In this document: positions 28,227-35,621 of the stretch, in pieces
Numbering within the stretch: the stretch's first letter is position 1
How the letters are laid out: every line of letters begins with the position of its first letter
NCBI RefSeq assembly: GCF_042433515.1
Contig: NZ_JBHLVH010000019.1
Location: 1 to 64,000, forward strand
DNA: 64,000 nucleotides
DNA from: Kytococcus schroeteri
GTDB lineage: Bacteria > Actinomycetota > Actinomycetes > Actinomycetales > Dermatophilaceae
Reading direction: 5' to 3'
Position numbers and translations under genes: made by a program
Notes under the pieces: generated by a model
Told to the model about the DNA's origin: nothing
The model's database searches: none
The model's input: only the letters and a program-made list of their open reading frames with translations

Positions 28227-29276
28227 TCATCGCAGCTTCGGGTCGAGGGCGTCACGCACCGCGTCGCCGAGGAGCATGAAGCTCAGCACGCAGAGCGAGA
28301 GGGCCAGGGACGGCCAGACCATGATCTCCGGGTTGGTCCGCAGCACGCGCTGGGCCTCGGAGATGTCACCGCCCCACGAGACGACCTTCTCGGTGTCCAG
28401 CCCGATGCCCAGGTAGCTCAGCGTGGCCTCGGCCACGATGAACATGCCCAGCGAGATCGTCGCGATGACGATCACCGGCGCGATGGCGTTGGGGATGATG
28501 TGGTTCACGATGATGCGGCCCGTGCTCGCGCCCATCGAGCGGGCGGCGGTCACGTAGTCGGCCTGCTTGGCCTGCAGCACCGAACCGCGCATGATGCGGG
28601 CCACGGAGGTCCAGCCGAAGATCGTGAGCATCAGGGCCACGGTGGGGATGTTGCGGCCGAGCCAGCCGAAGCCGGGCAGGTCGATGTGCTCCACCATCGA
28701 CATCACGACGATGCCGGCGAGCAGCAGGGGGATGGCCAGGAAGGTGTCGAGGATGCGGGAGAGGACCGCGTCCACCCAACCGCCGAAGTAGCCGGCGATT
28801 GCGCCGATGGCCCCGCCGAGCAGCACCACGCCGGCGGTGGTGAGCAGGCCCACGAGGATCGAGGCCCGGGCGCCGTGGACGACGCGGGCCCAGATGTCGT
28901 GGCCCTGCTGGTCGAAGCCCAGCGGGTGACCGGGCTCGGCCGGCTCGAGCGAGTTCATGATGCTCTGCGCCTGCGGGTCCACCGACGTGAACAGGGTGGG
29001 GAACAGGGACATCGCAGCCATGACGAGGATCAGGAGCGCACTCACCACGAACATCGGGTTGCGGATGAGGTCCGCCCAGGCGTCCTGCGCGAGCGACCGG
29101 GGCTTGCCGACGACCGCGTTCGCGTCGCCCATCGCCTGCGCCTGCTCGGCGGCTGCGGTCGGGTTCTGGTCCGGGTCGGCCGAGAGGCGGTCGCCGTCGG
29201 CGCGACTGGCCGGCTCATGCTCGAGGTCGTACTGCGACTCGGTGAGCTCTGCTGGGTGCTGGGTGTGGTCAGTCAA
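28227..29276 (-). CDS. peptide ABC transporter permease, DppC/OppC-like (operon 2)
   Basis: A 349-residue permease. A long acidic cytoplasmic N-terminus (about 75 residues) precedes the first membrane segment, NPMFVVSALLILVMAAMSLF. The periplasmic HPLGFDQQGHDIWARVVHGAR and EAA loop YVTAARSMGASTGRIIVNHIIPN are canonical for DppC. It begins with TTG, overlapping the DppB stop by 8 bases, with GAGGA 6 bases upstream. Confidence 0.92.
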   Translation of the reverse strand: MTDHTQHPAELTESQYDLEHEPASRADGDRLSADPDQNPTAAAEQAQAMGDANAVVGKPRSLAQDAWADLIRNPMFVVSALLILVMAAMSLFPTLFTSVDPQAQSIMNSLEPAEPGHPLGFDQQGHDIWARVVHGARASILVGLLTTAGVVLLGGAIGAIAGYFGGWVDAVLSRILDTFLAIPLLLAGIVVMSMVEHIDLPGFGWLGRNIPTVALMLTIFGWTSVARIMRGSVLQAKQADYVTAARSMGASTGRIIVNHIIPNAIAPVIVIATISLGMFIVAEATLSYLGIGLDTEKVVSWGGDISEAQRVLRTNPEIMVWPSLALSLCVLSFMLLGDAVRDALDPKLR

Positions 29277-30195
29277 GGCGGATCCTCGGGTCGAGAACGG
29301 CGTAGAGCAGGTCCACGATCAGGTTGGCGACCAGGTAGACGAAGATCAGCACCGTCACGAAGGAGACGACGGTGGCGTTCTCGCCGGCGATGATCGCGCG
29401 GTAGATCTGGTTGCCCACGCCCGGGACGTTGAAGATGCCCTCGGTGACGATGGCGCCGCCCATGAGCGCGCCGAGGTCGGTGCCGAGGAAGGTCACCACG
29501 GGGATGAGCGAGTTGCGCAGCAGGTGCACGCCGATGATGCGGTGCTTCGGCAGCCCCTTGGCCAGTGCGGTCTTCACGTAGTCGGCGGACTTGTTCTCCA
29601 CGATGGAGGTGCGCATGAGGCGTGCGATGTACGCCACGGACATGGCGGCCAGCACCAGGCCCGGCAGCAGCAGGTTCGACCAGGAGGCCTCGCCGCCCAC
29701 GGTGGGTTCGAACACGCCCCAGCGCAGGCCCAGGTAGAACTGGGCCAGGAAGCCGAGCACGAACACCGGGATGGAGATCACCAGCAGGGTGAGCAGCAGG
29801 GCGGCGGTGTCGAGGAAGGTACCGCGCTTGAGGCCCGCGACGAGACCGATCGGGACACCGATGAGGATCTCCAGCACCCACGCGATGAGGGCCAGTCGGA
29901 TGGTCACGGGGAAGGTCTCACCCATGACGTCCAGGACCGGGCGGCCGGTGAAGGTCTCACCGAAGTCGAGGGTCAGCACGCCCTGGAGGTAGTAGCCGTA
30001 CTGGACGAGCAGCGGCTCGTCGAGGTGGTGTTCCTCGTTGAACTTCTTGACGAAGGTCGGGTCGCAGCCGCGGTCGCCGCACATCGCGGCGGCGGCGTCT
30101 CCGGGCAGGCCGTAGACCATGGCGTACAGCAACAGCGTTGCCAGGATGAACACGGGGATCATCTGGAGCAATCGCCGGAGCACATAGGTACCCAC
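29269..30195 (-). CDS. peptide ABC transporter permease, DppB/OppB-like (operon 2)
   Basis: A 308-residue permease starting VGTYVLRRLLQMIPVF. It has about six membrane segments, the EAA loop YVKTALAKGLPKHRIIGVHLLRNS, and a periplasmic Cys pair (CGDRGC). The frame is open to 30267, but GTG 30195 has GAGGAG 6 bases upstream and gives the normal N-terminus. That ribosome site lies in the loop of a small hairpin (see findings). Confidence 0.92.
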   Translation of the reverse strand: MGTYVLRRLLQMIPVFILATLLLYAMVYGLPGDAAAAMCGDRGCDPTFVKKFNEEHHLDEPLLVQYGYYLQGVLTLDFGETFTGRPVLDVMGETFPVTIRLALIAWVLEILIGVPIGLVAGLKRGTFLDTAALLLTLLVISIPVFVLGFLAQFYLGLRWGVFEPTVGGEASWSNLLLPGLVLAAMSVAYIARLMRTSIVENKSADYVKTALAKGLPKHRIIGVHLLRNSLIPVVTFLGTDLGALMGGAIVTEGIFNVPGVGNQIYRAIIAGENATVVSFVTVLIFVYLVANLIVDLLYAVLDPRIRLD

Positions 30196-30213
30196 AACTT
30201 TCTCCTCAAGTTG
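30195..30213 (-). promoter_or_regulatory. hairpin presenting the dppB-2 ribosome binding site
   Basis: On the minus strand CAACTT (30213-30208) pairs with AAGTTG (30200-30195), leaving GAGGAGA in the loop. The last stem base is the first base of the GTG start. The stem is only 6 base pairs, so its effect on translation is speculative. Confidence 0.35.
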
Positions 30214-30321
30214 TCGAGTGCACGGGGCAGGGGTGGCGCCGGACCGTGGGGTCCGACGATCGTGCAACGTCGGAACAGTACAGGGCCAGTGAGGCGTGGA
30301 TCACAGGACACGCCTGCGGCG

Positions 30322-30361
30322 CACGACTGTGGGGGACCCGGTCGGGTCCCCCACAGTCGTG
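30322..30361 (-). terminator. strong hairpin between binding-protein and permease genes (operon 2)
   Basis: Two perfectly complementary 18-base arms (30322-30339 and 30344-30361) with loop GGTC/GACC. It follows the binding-protein stop by 35 bases on the minus strand and precedes the permease by about 125 bases. Operon 1 has a similar structure in the same relative place, so partial termination or mRNA stabilisation after the binding-protein gene is likely. It is symmetrical and has no T-run. Confidence 0.7.
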
Positions 30362-30395
30362 TCATGTGGTGCCGGGAGGGGCTCCCGACGTGGCG

Positions 30396-32078
30396 TCAGT
30401 TCTTGACGATGTTGTGGTACTCAGCCACGCCGAAGACGTCGAAGCGGACGTTGCTGACGGCGTCGGAGCGGCCGCCGGTCACGTTGGAGTACCACAGCGG
30501 GATGACCGGGGCGTCCTCGACGAGGATCTTCTCGGCCTCCTTGTACTTCTTGAGCGACTCCTCCTCGCTCTTGGCGGCGTCACCCTCCTCCAGGAGTTTG
30601 TCGAACTCCTTGTTGGAGTAGTCGCCGTCGTTGGAGGAGGCGCCCGTCTTGTACAGCGGGGTGAGGAAGTTCTCCAGGGCCGGGTAGTCCATCTGCCAGC
30701 CGGTGCGGAAGGCGCCCTTCATCTTCTTCTCGGTCACGTCGTCGCGCAGGGCCTTGAAGGCCGGGTAGGCCTTGCCCTTGCACTCGATGCCGAGCGCGTT
30801 GGAGATCTCACCGCAGACCGCGTCGACCCAGCCCTTGTGCGGGCCGTCGGAGTTGTAGGCGATGGTCAGGGGGCCACCGGACCAGCCGCCGGCCTCCTCG
30901 AGCAGCTGCTTGGCCTTCTCGTCGTCGTGGGCGCACAGGTCGCCGCACACGGTGTCGTCGTAGCCCTTGACGACGGGGGAGGAGAAGTCCTTGGCCGGGA
31001 TGCGGGACCCGGAGAACAGCTTCTGCGTGATGCCCTCGCGGTCGATGGACATCGAGATGGCCTTGCGGATCTTCTTGGCCTTGTCGCTGTCGCCGGCGTA
31101 GGGGGCGTCGGCGTACATCGGGAAGGAGAAGGACTGGAAGACACCGGACGGCTGGTTGATGGCGCGGTCGCCCAGGTCGGTCTGGAAGGTCGAGAGGGCG
31201 GTGTCCGGCACGGAGTCGAGGATGTCGAGCTTGCCGGCCTGCAGGTCGGTGTAGGCGGGGTCCGGGGTCTGGTAGAACTTCAGCTCCACGCCGCCGTTCT
31301 TCGGCTTCTTCTCACCCACGTACTCGGGGTTCTTCACGAGCTTGGCGCCCTGGTTGTGGGTCCACTTCTCGACCATGTACGGACCGTTGCCGATCGGCTT
31401 CTCGCCGAAGGCCTTGGGGTCCTCGAAGAACTTCTCCGGTAGCGGCGCGAAGGCGGTGTAGCCGAGGCGCTGCGGGAAGGCGGCGTAGGGCTGCTCGAGG
31501 GTCACCTGGAAGGTCGTGTCGTCGATGACCTTCAGACCCTTCATGGTCTTGGCCTTGGCCTTGGCGCCCTCCTCGGAGGGGTACACGTCGGTGTAGCCGG
31601 CGATGGGCTCGAAGAAGTAGGAGGCCAGGTTGTTGTTGTCGATGTGGGCGCCCCAGTTCCAGGCGTCGACGAACGACTTGGCGGTCACCTTGGTGCCGTC
31701 GGAGAACTTGCGGTCGCCCTTGATCTTGATGGTCCAGGTCTTCTTGTCCTTGGACTCGATCGACTCGGCGACGTCGTTGACGAGGTTGCCCTCGTTGTCG
31801 TAGTCGACGAGCTTGGCGAAGGCCATGTCGAGGATCTTGCCGCCACCCGTCTCGACGGTCGCGGCAGGGATCAGCGGCTTCTGCGGCTCGGAGCCGTTCG
31901 CCGTGATGATCTTGTCGTTGCCCTTGGCGTTCTCGTCGATCGGGGGCTGCGAGGCGGTCTGGCTTCCCTTCCCCTCGTCTGAGCCGCCGGACTCCCCGCC
32001 GCCGCATGCGGTCAGGGTGAGGGACAGGGCTACCGCGCCCGCCGCGCCGGCCAGCCACTTGTTGCGCTTGATCGCCAT
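30396..32078 (-). CDS. peptide ABC transporter substrate-binding lipoprotein (operon 2)
   Basis: A 560-residue family 5 solute-binding protein with a basic signal peptide and lipobox LTAC (Cys25 lipidated). A short acidic, Ser/Gly-rich linker precedes the SBP_bac_5 body (EPQKPLIPAATVETGGGKIL onward; IGNGPYMVEKW is typical). It is first in operon 2. The ATG has AGGAG upstream. It is clearly diverged from the operon 1 binding protein, so the ligands may differ. Confidence 0.93.
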   Translation of the reverse strand: MAIKRNKWLAGAAGAVALSLTLTACGGGESGGSDEGKGSQTASQPPIDENAKGNDKIITANGSEPQKPLIPAATVETGGGKILDMAFAKLVDYDNEGNLVNDVAESIESKDKKTWTIKIKGDRKFSDGTKVTAKSFVDAWNWGAHIDNNNLASYFFEPIAGYTDVYPSEEGAKAKAKTMKGLKVIDDTTFQVTLEQPYAAFPQRLGYTAFAPLPEKFFEDPKAFGEKPIGNGPYMVEKWTHNQGAKLVKNPEYVGEKKPKNGGVELKFYQTPDPAYTDLQAGKLDILDSVPDTALSTFQTDLGDRAINQPSGVFQSFSFPMYADAPYAGDSDKAKKIRKAISMSIDREGITQKLFSGSRIPAKDFSSPVVKGYDDTVCGDLCAHDDEKAKQLLEEAGGWSGGPLTIAYNSDGPHKGWVDAVCGEISNALGIECKGKAYPAFKALRDDVTEKKMKGAFRTGWQMDYPALENFLTPLYKTGASSNDGDYSNKEFDKLLEEGDAAKSEEESLKKYKEAEKILVEDAPVIPLWYSNVTGGRSDAVSNVRFDVFGVAEYHNIVKN

Positions 32079-32129
32079 GGAATCTCCTGTAGCAGTAGGG
32101 ACACCGCGGCCGGGACCGCAGCGACGCCC

Positions 32130-32135
32130 ACCCTA
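32130..32135 (-). promoter_or_regulatory. -10 box of peptide operon 2
   Basis: On the minus strand TAGGGT (preceded by GCT) fits TANNNT and lies about 52 bases before the ATG at 32078. A 15-base inverted repeat arm ends just upstream of it. Confidence 0.45.
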
Positions 32136-32146
32136 AGCACCTGTGA

Positions 32147-32210
32147 GGCCCCTCACCTGCCGATCTGCCGGGTCGTTACCCAACTGAGACCAAAAGGCAG
32201 GTGAGGGGCC
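32147..32210. repeat. 15-base inverted repeat upstream of peptide operon 2
   Basis: GGCCCCTCACCTGCC (32147-32161) and GGCAGGTGAGGGGCC (32196-32210) are perfect inverses, 34 bases apart. A related CACCTGTGAGG lies next to the -10 box. It may be a paired operator or a long hairpin after the convergently ordered glutamate-synthase-like gene. The 34-base loop is too large for an ordinary terminator. Confidence 0.6.
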
Positions 32211-32229
32211 CGGCAGGAGCGGTGCCGGC

Positions 32230-33819
32230 TCAGTGCCCGGGGGAGACCGACTCCCGGTCGGCGGCGACGTTGTCCGTCTCGTCGGGCTGCGTGAGCGCGT
32301 GCATGAGGTCCATGACCTCCCGGCGGTTGGCCTCCGGCACGCCGCCCCAGCCCAGCTCGTAGCCGTAGATCTCACGGAGAGTCCGGCCCTCGCGGGTTCC
32401 CCACATGAGCTCGAGGTCGTCACAGGTGACGAAGCCCGGGTGGGGCACGCCGACGGCCTCGGACAGCTTGAGCAGCTGGGCGCGCAGGGCGCGGATGTAG
32501 TTGGCCGCGCGCAGCGACTTGGACGGGACGTCCAGGCCGCGCTCCAGCCACTTGTTCTGGGTGGCCACGCCGGTGGGGCAGCCACCGGTGTGGCACTTCT
32601 GCGCCTGGATGCAGCCGACCGACATCATCGCCTCGCGGGCCACGTAGAGCATGTCGGCGCCCATCGCCATCGCGACGATGGCGTTGGAGGGCAGGCCCAG
32701 CTTGCCGGCACCGATGAAGGTGACGTCGTCGGTGATGCCGGCGCGGGCGAAGGTGGAGTACACGCGGGCGAAGCCGAGGCGGAAGGGCAGGGCCACGTGG
32801 TCGCTGAACAGCAGCGGGGCGGCGCCGGTGCCGCCCTCGCCGCCGTCGACGGTGATGAAGTCGACGCCGCGGGTGCGATCGATCATGCGGTCGGCGAGCT
32901 CCTCCCACATGCTCATCTCGCCGATGGCCGCCTTGATGCCCACCGGCAGGCCAGTGGCCTCGGCGATCTCCTCGACGACGTCCAGCATGGAGTCGACGTC
33001 GCGGAAGGCGCTGTGGCGCGAGGGGGAGGCGACGTCCTCACCCACCGGCACACCGCGGATGGCGGCGATCTCCGGGGTGACCTTCTCGCCGGGGAGCATC
33101 CCGCCCAGGCCCGGCTTGGCGCCCTGCGAGAGCTTGATCTCGATGGCGCGCACCGGGTTGGCCTGGGTGAGCTCCACCAGGCGGGGGATGGACAGGCGCC
33201 CCTTCTCGTCGCGGCAGCCGAAGTAGCCGGTGCCCACCTGGTAGATGAGGTCACCGCCCTGCTTGTGGTGCTCGGACAGGCCGCCCTCGCCGGTGTTCTG
33301 CATTGCACCGGCCATGCGCACGCCGTTGTTCAGCGCCTGGACGGCGTGGCCCGAGAGGGAGCCGTAGCTCATGGCCGAGACGTTCACGATGGAGTCGGGA
33401 CGGAAGGCGTGACGGCGCCCACGGGGGCCGCCGAGCACCTTGGCCGAGGGGAGGCGCGCCGGGTCGCCCTTGTGGCCGTGCGAGGTGGGCGGGGCCTCGG
33501 TGCTGAAGGTGCGGTGCTTGACCACCAGCCAGCCCTCGTCGAACTCGACGTTGTTGTCGGTGCCGAATCCCTTGTAGGTGTTCTGCTCCTTGGCGGCGGC
33601 GTAGATCCACGAGCGCTCGTCGCGGTCGAAGGGTCGCTCCTCGTTGTTCATCGCCACGATGTACTGCCGCAGCTCGGGGCCGATGGTCTCCAGGGCGAAG
33701 CGGGCGTTGCCGAGCACCGGGAAGGTGCGCAGGATGGCGTGCTTCTTCTGGAACGCGTTCTGGGCCGCCCAGCCGGCGAGGCCGAGGGCAGGGATGGCCA
33801 GTGCCTTGATGGGGTGCAT
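32230..33819 (-). CDS. FMN-binding glutamate synthase family protein
   Basis: A 529-residue stand-alone protein of the glutamate synthase central/FMN domain family (GltB2-like). It has a TIM-barrel FMN site (SAMSYGSLSGHAVQAL; VDGGEGGTGAAPLLFSDH) and a 3Fe-4S Cys cluster, CIQAQKCHTGGC. The glutaminase domain of real GltB is absent, so it is not a complete glutamate synthase. Its physiological reaction is unknown. A short hydrophobic segment at the N-terminus (LAIPALGLAGWAAQ) may associate with the membrane. It is divergent from efp and upstream of peptide operon 2 on the same strand. Confidence 0.9.
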   Translation of the reverse strand: MHPIKALAIPALGLAGWAAQNAFQKKHAILRTFPVLGNARFALETIGPELRQYIVAMNNEERPFDRDERSWIYAAAKEQNTYKGFGTDNNVEFDEGWLVVKHRTFSTEAPPTSHGHKGDPARLPSAKVLGGPRGRRHAFRPDSIVNVSAMSYGSLSGHAVQALNNGVRMAGAMQNTGEGGLSEHHKQGGDLIYQVGTGYFGCRDEKGRLSIPRLVELTQANPVRAIEIKLSQGAKPGLGGMLPGEKVTPEIAAIRGVPVGEDVASPSRHSAFRDVDSMLDVVEEIAEATGLPVGIKAAIGEMSMWEELADRMIDRTRGVDFITVDGGEGGTGAAPLLFSDHVALPFRLGFARVYSTFARAGITDDVTFIGAGKLGLPSNAIVAMAMGADMLYVAREAMMSVGCIQAQKCHTGGCPTGVATQNKWLERGLDVPSKSLRAANYIRALRAQLLKLSEAVGVPHPGFVTCDDLELMWGTREGRTLREIYGYELGWGGVPEANRREVMDLMHALTQPDETDNVAADRESVSPGH

Positions 33820-33825
33820 GCGCCC

Positions 33826-33831
33826 GTTCTA
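33826..33831 (-). promoter_or_regulatory. -10 box of the FMN glutamate-synthase-family gene (leaderless)
   Basis: On the minus strand TAGAAC ends 6 bases before the ATG at 33819. One mismatch to TANNNT. There is no ribosome site between. Confidence 0.4.
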
Positions 33832-33895
33832 CCAGTCCGGGCGCGAGGCGCCACCCGGGCCGTCAGGTGTGGTGGGGCACTGCGCCGGGAGTGCG

Positions 33896-33901
33896 TAAAA
33901 T
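33896..33901 (+). promoter_or_regulatory. -10 box of efp
   Basis: TAAAAT preceded by TGCG, a near-perfect extended -10 in an otherwise GC-rich region. A start near 33908 gives a leader of about 77 bases, ending in the ribosome site AAAGGA (33971-33976). Confidence 0.65.
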
Positions 33902-33984
33902 GACCCACTGCCCACCTCGACCGCGCCGCTGCGGCCCGCGGGTGGCCGACGGACATCCCCGACGACACGCAAAGGACGCGCCTC

Positions 33985-34545
33985 GTGGCAACGACGAACG
34001 ACCTGAAGAACGGCATGGTGCTCAACCTGGAGGGCCAGCTCTGGCAGGTCCAGGAGTTCCAGCACGTCAAGCCCGGCAAGGGCCCGGCCTTCGTGCGCAC
34101 CAAGATCAAGAACGTGCTCTCAGGCAAGATCGTCGACAAGACCTTCAACGCCGGCACCAAGGTCGAGACCGCCAACGTGGACCGCCGCGACATGCAGTAC
34201 CTGTACAACGACGGCGACTCCTACATCTTCATGGACACCCGCGACTACGAGCAGCTCCCGGTGTCGGCCGAGATCGTGGGCGACGCCTCCCGGTTCATGC
34301 TCGAGAACCAGGAGGTGCTCGTGGCCACGCACGAGGGCACCCCGCTCTACATCGAGCTGCCGCCGAGCGTGGAGCTGCGCATCACCCACACCGATCCGGG
34401 CCTGCAGGGCGACCGCTCCACCGGTGGCACCAAGCCCGCCACCCTGGAGACCGGCGCCGAGATCCAGGTGCCGCTCTTCCTGGAGTCCGACACGGTCGTC
34501 AAGGTCGACACCCGCGACGGCTCGTACATCAGCCGCGTCTCCTGA
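33985..34545 (+). CDS. efp: elongation factor P
   Basis: A 186-residue EF-P, which rescues ribosomes stalled at polyproline runs. Three beta-barrel domains are recognisable. The tip loop reads HVKPGKGPAFVR, with the Lys that is left unmodified or modified depending on lineage. The EF-P signature region near the C-terminus (GAEIQVPLFLESDTVVKVDT) is present. The GTG at 33985 follows AAAGGA. The stop overlaps the nusB ATG (TGATG). Confidence 0.97.
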   Translation: MATTNDLKNGMVLNLEGQLWQVQEFQHVKPGKGPAFVRTKIKNVLSGKIVDKTFNAGTKVETANVDRRDMQYLYNDGDSYIFMDTRDYEQLPVSAEIVGDASRFMLENQEVLVATHEGTPLYIELPPSVELRITHTDPGLQGDRSTGGTKPATLETGAEIQVPLFLESDTVVKVDTRDGSYISRVS

Positions 34546-34958
34546 TGGCAGCCCGCTCCAAGGCCCGCAAGCGGGCCGTCGACCTGCTCTTCGAGGCCGA
34601 GCAGCGCGGCCTCAACGTGGAGACCCTCATGGGCACCCGCCGTGCCGAGGCCGACCCGCAGGTGCCGGTGCCGCAGTTCACCGTGGACCTCGTGGAGGGC
34701 GTGGTGGCGCACTGGGCGTCCATCAACGACGCCCTCTCGGCCTGGTCCCAGGGCTGGTCGCTGGAGCGCATGCCGGCCGTCGACCGCGCGATCCTCCGCC
34801 TGGGCGTCTACGAGATCGTCTGGGTGGAGGACGTGCCGGACGCGGTGGCCATCAGCGAGGCCGTGAACCTCGCCTCCCACCTGTCCACCGACGACTCGCC
34901 GAACTTCGTCTCCGGCCTGCTCACCCGCATCAGCCAGATGAAGGCCACCGTCGTGTGA
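34545..34958 (+). CDS. nusB: transcription antitermination factor NusB
   Basis: A 137-residue NusB, which binds boxA RNA with S10 in rRNA antitermination. Motifs are ARKRAVDLLFEAEQRG at the N-terminus and RAILRLGVYEIVW plus AISEAVNLASHLSTDDSPNFVSG at the C-terminus (family signatures, broken here for length). The ATG overlaps the efp stop, so the two are coupled. Confidence 0.96.
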   Translation: MAARSKARKRAVDLLFEAEQRGLNVETLMGTRRAEADPQVPVPQFTVDLVEGVVAHWASINDALSAWSQGWSLERMPAVDRAILRLGVYEIVWVEDVPDAVAISEAVNLASHLSTDDSPNFVSGLLTRISQMKATVV

Positions 34959-34988
34959 CCCGACAGTGGCACCCCGCCGCCCGTGGCC

Positions 34989-34994
34989 TAGGCT
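34989..34994 (+). promoter_or_regulatory. -10 box of the pyr operon
   Basis: TAGGCT in the nusB-pyrR gap. A start near 35001 puts the PyrR-binding RNA element at the very 5' end of the mRNA. Confidence 0.5.
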
Positions 34995-35009
34995 GGGCGG
35001 CGTCCGACA

Positions 35010-35046
35010 TCCTTTAAGCGACTGTCCCGTGAGGCAGGCAAGGAGG
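35010..35046 (+). promoter_or_regulatory. PyrR-binding RNA element over the pyrR ribosome site
   Basis: TCCTT (35010-35014) pairs with AAGGA (35040-35044), and an inner stem closes the loop GTCCCGTGAGGC, close to the PyrR-binding consensus (A/G)GTCCNGNGAGGC. The 3' arm is the ribosome binding site AAGGAGG itself. PyrR bound with UMP would stabilise the hairpin and block translation, the mechanism described in actinobacteria. No terminator follows, so control is translational. Confidence 0.78.
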
Positions 35047-35051
35047 TCACG

Positions 35052-35621
35052 ATGGGGCACACCCCCACTGTGCGTACGGTCCTGGACGACCAGGACATCA
35101 CCCGCGCCATCCGCCGGATGGCCCACGAGGTGCTGGAGCGCAACGACGGCGCCGGTGACCTCGTCCTGCTCGGCATCCCCACCCGCGGTCTGCCGCTGGC
35201 CCGTCGCCTGGCTGATGCCGTCCGCGCCATCGAGGGCGTCGACGTGCCCTGCGGCGCGGTCGACCCCGCCGGCCACCGCGACGACCGCGAGCCGGGCGGT
35301 CCCACCCCGGCCGCGCCCGCCGAGCCCCCCACCGCGCTGCCGGTCGACGTGACCGACCGCGTCGTGGTGCTCGTGGACGACGTGCTCCACACCGGCCGCA
35401 CCGTCCGCGCCGCCATGGACGCCGTCTCCGCCGCCGGGCGCCCCCGCGCCATCCGGCTGGCCGTGCTGGTGGACCGGGGCCACCGCGAGCTGCCCATCCG
35501 TGCCGACCACGTGGGCAAGAACCTGCCCAGCGCGGCCGACGAACGCGTCCAGGTCCGCCTGGCCGACCCGGACGGCCTCGATGCCGTCGAGATCATCCGT
35601 CTGGCCAGGGAGGCCCGATGA
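35052..35621 (+). CDS. pyrR: PyrR bifunctional regulator / uracil phosphoribosyltransferase
   Basis: A 189-residue PyrR, the UMP-sensing RNA-binding repressor of the pyr operon. It has the PRPP motif VVVLVDDVLHTGRT and the N-terminal LLGIPTRGLPLARRLAD. The usual LDIT-x-YRDDL segment is replaced by VDPAGHRDDRE and followed by a Pro/Ala-rich run (PTPAAPAEPPTALP), so the flexible-loop region is atypical. The ATG follows AAGGAGG in the regulatory hairpin. The stop overlaps the pyrB ATG. Confidence 0.92.
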   Translation: MGHTPTVRTVLDDQDITRAIRRMAHEVLERNDGAGDLVLLGIPTRGLPLARRLADAVRAIEGVDVPCGAVDPAGHRDDREPGGPTPAAPAEPPTALPVDVTDRVVVLVDDVLHTGRTVRAAMDAVSAAGRPRAIRLAVLVDRGHRELPIRADHVGKNLPSAADERVQVRLADPDGLDAVEIIRLAREAR

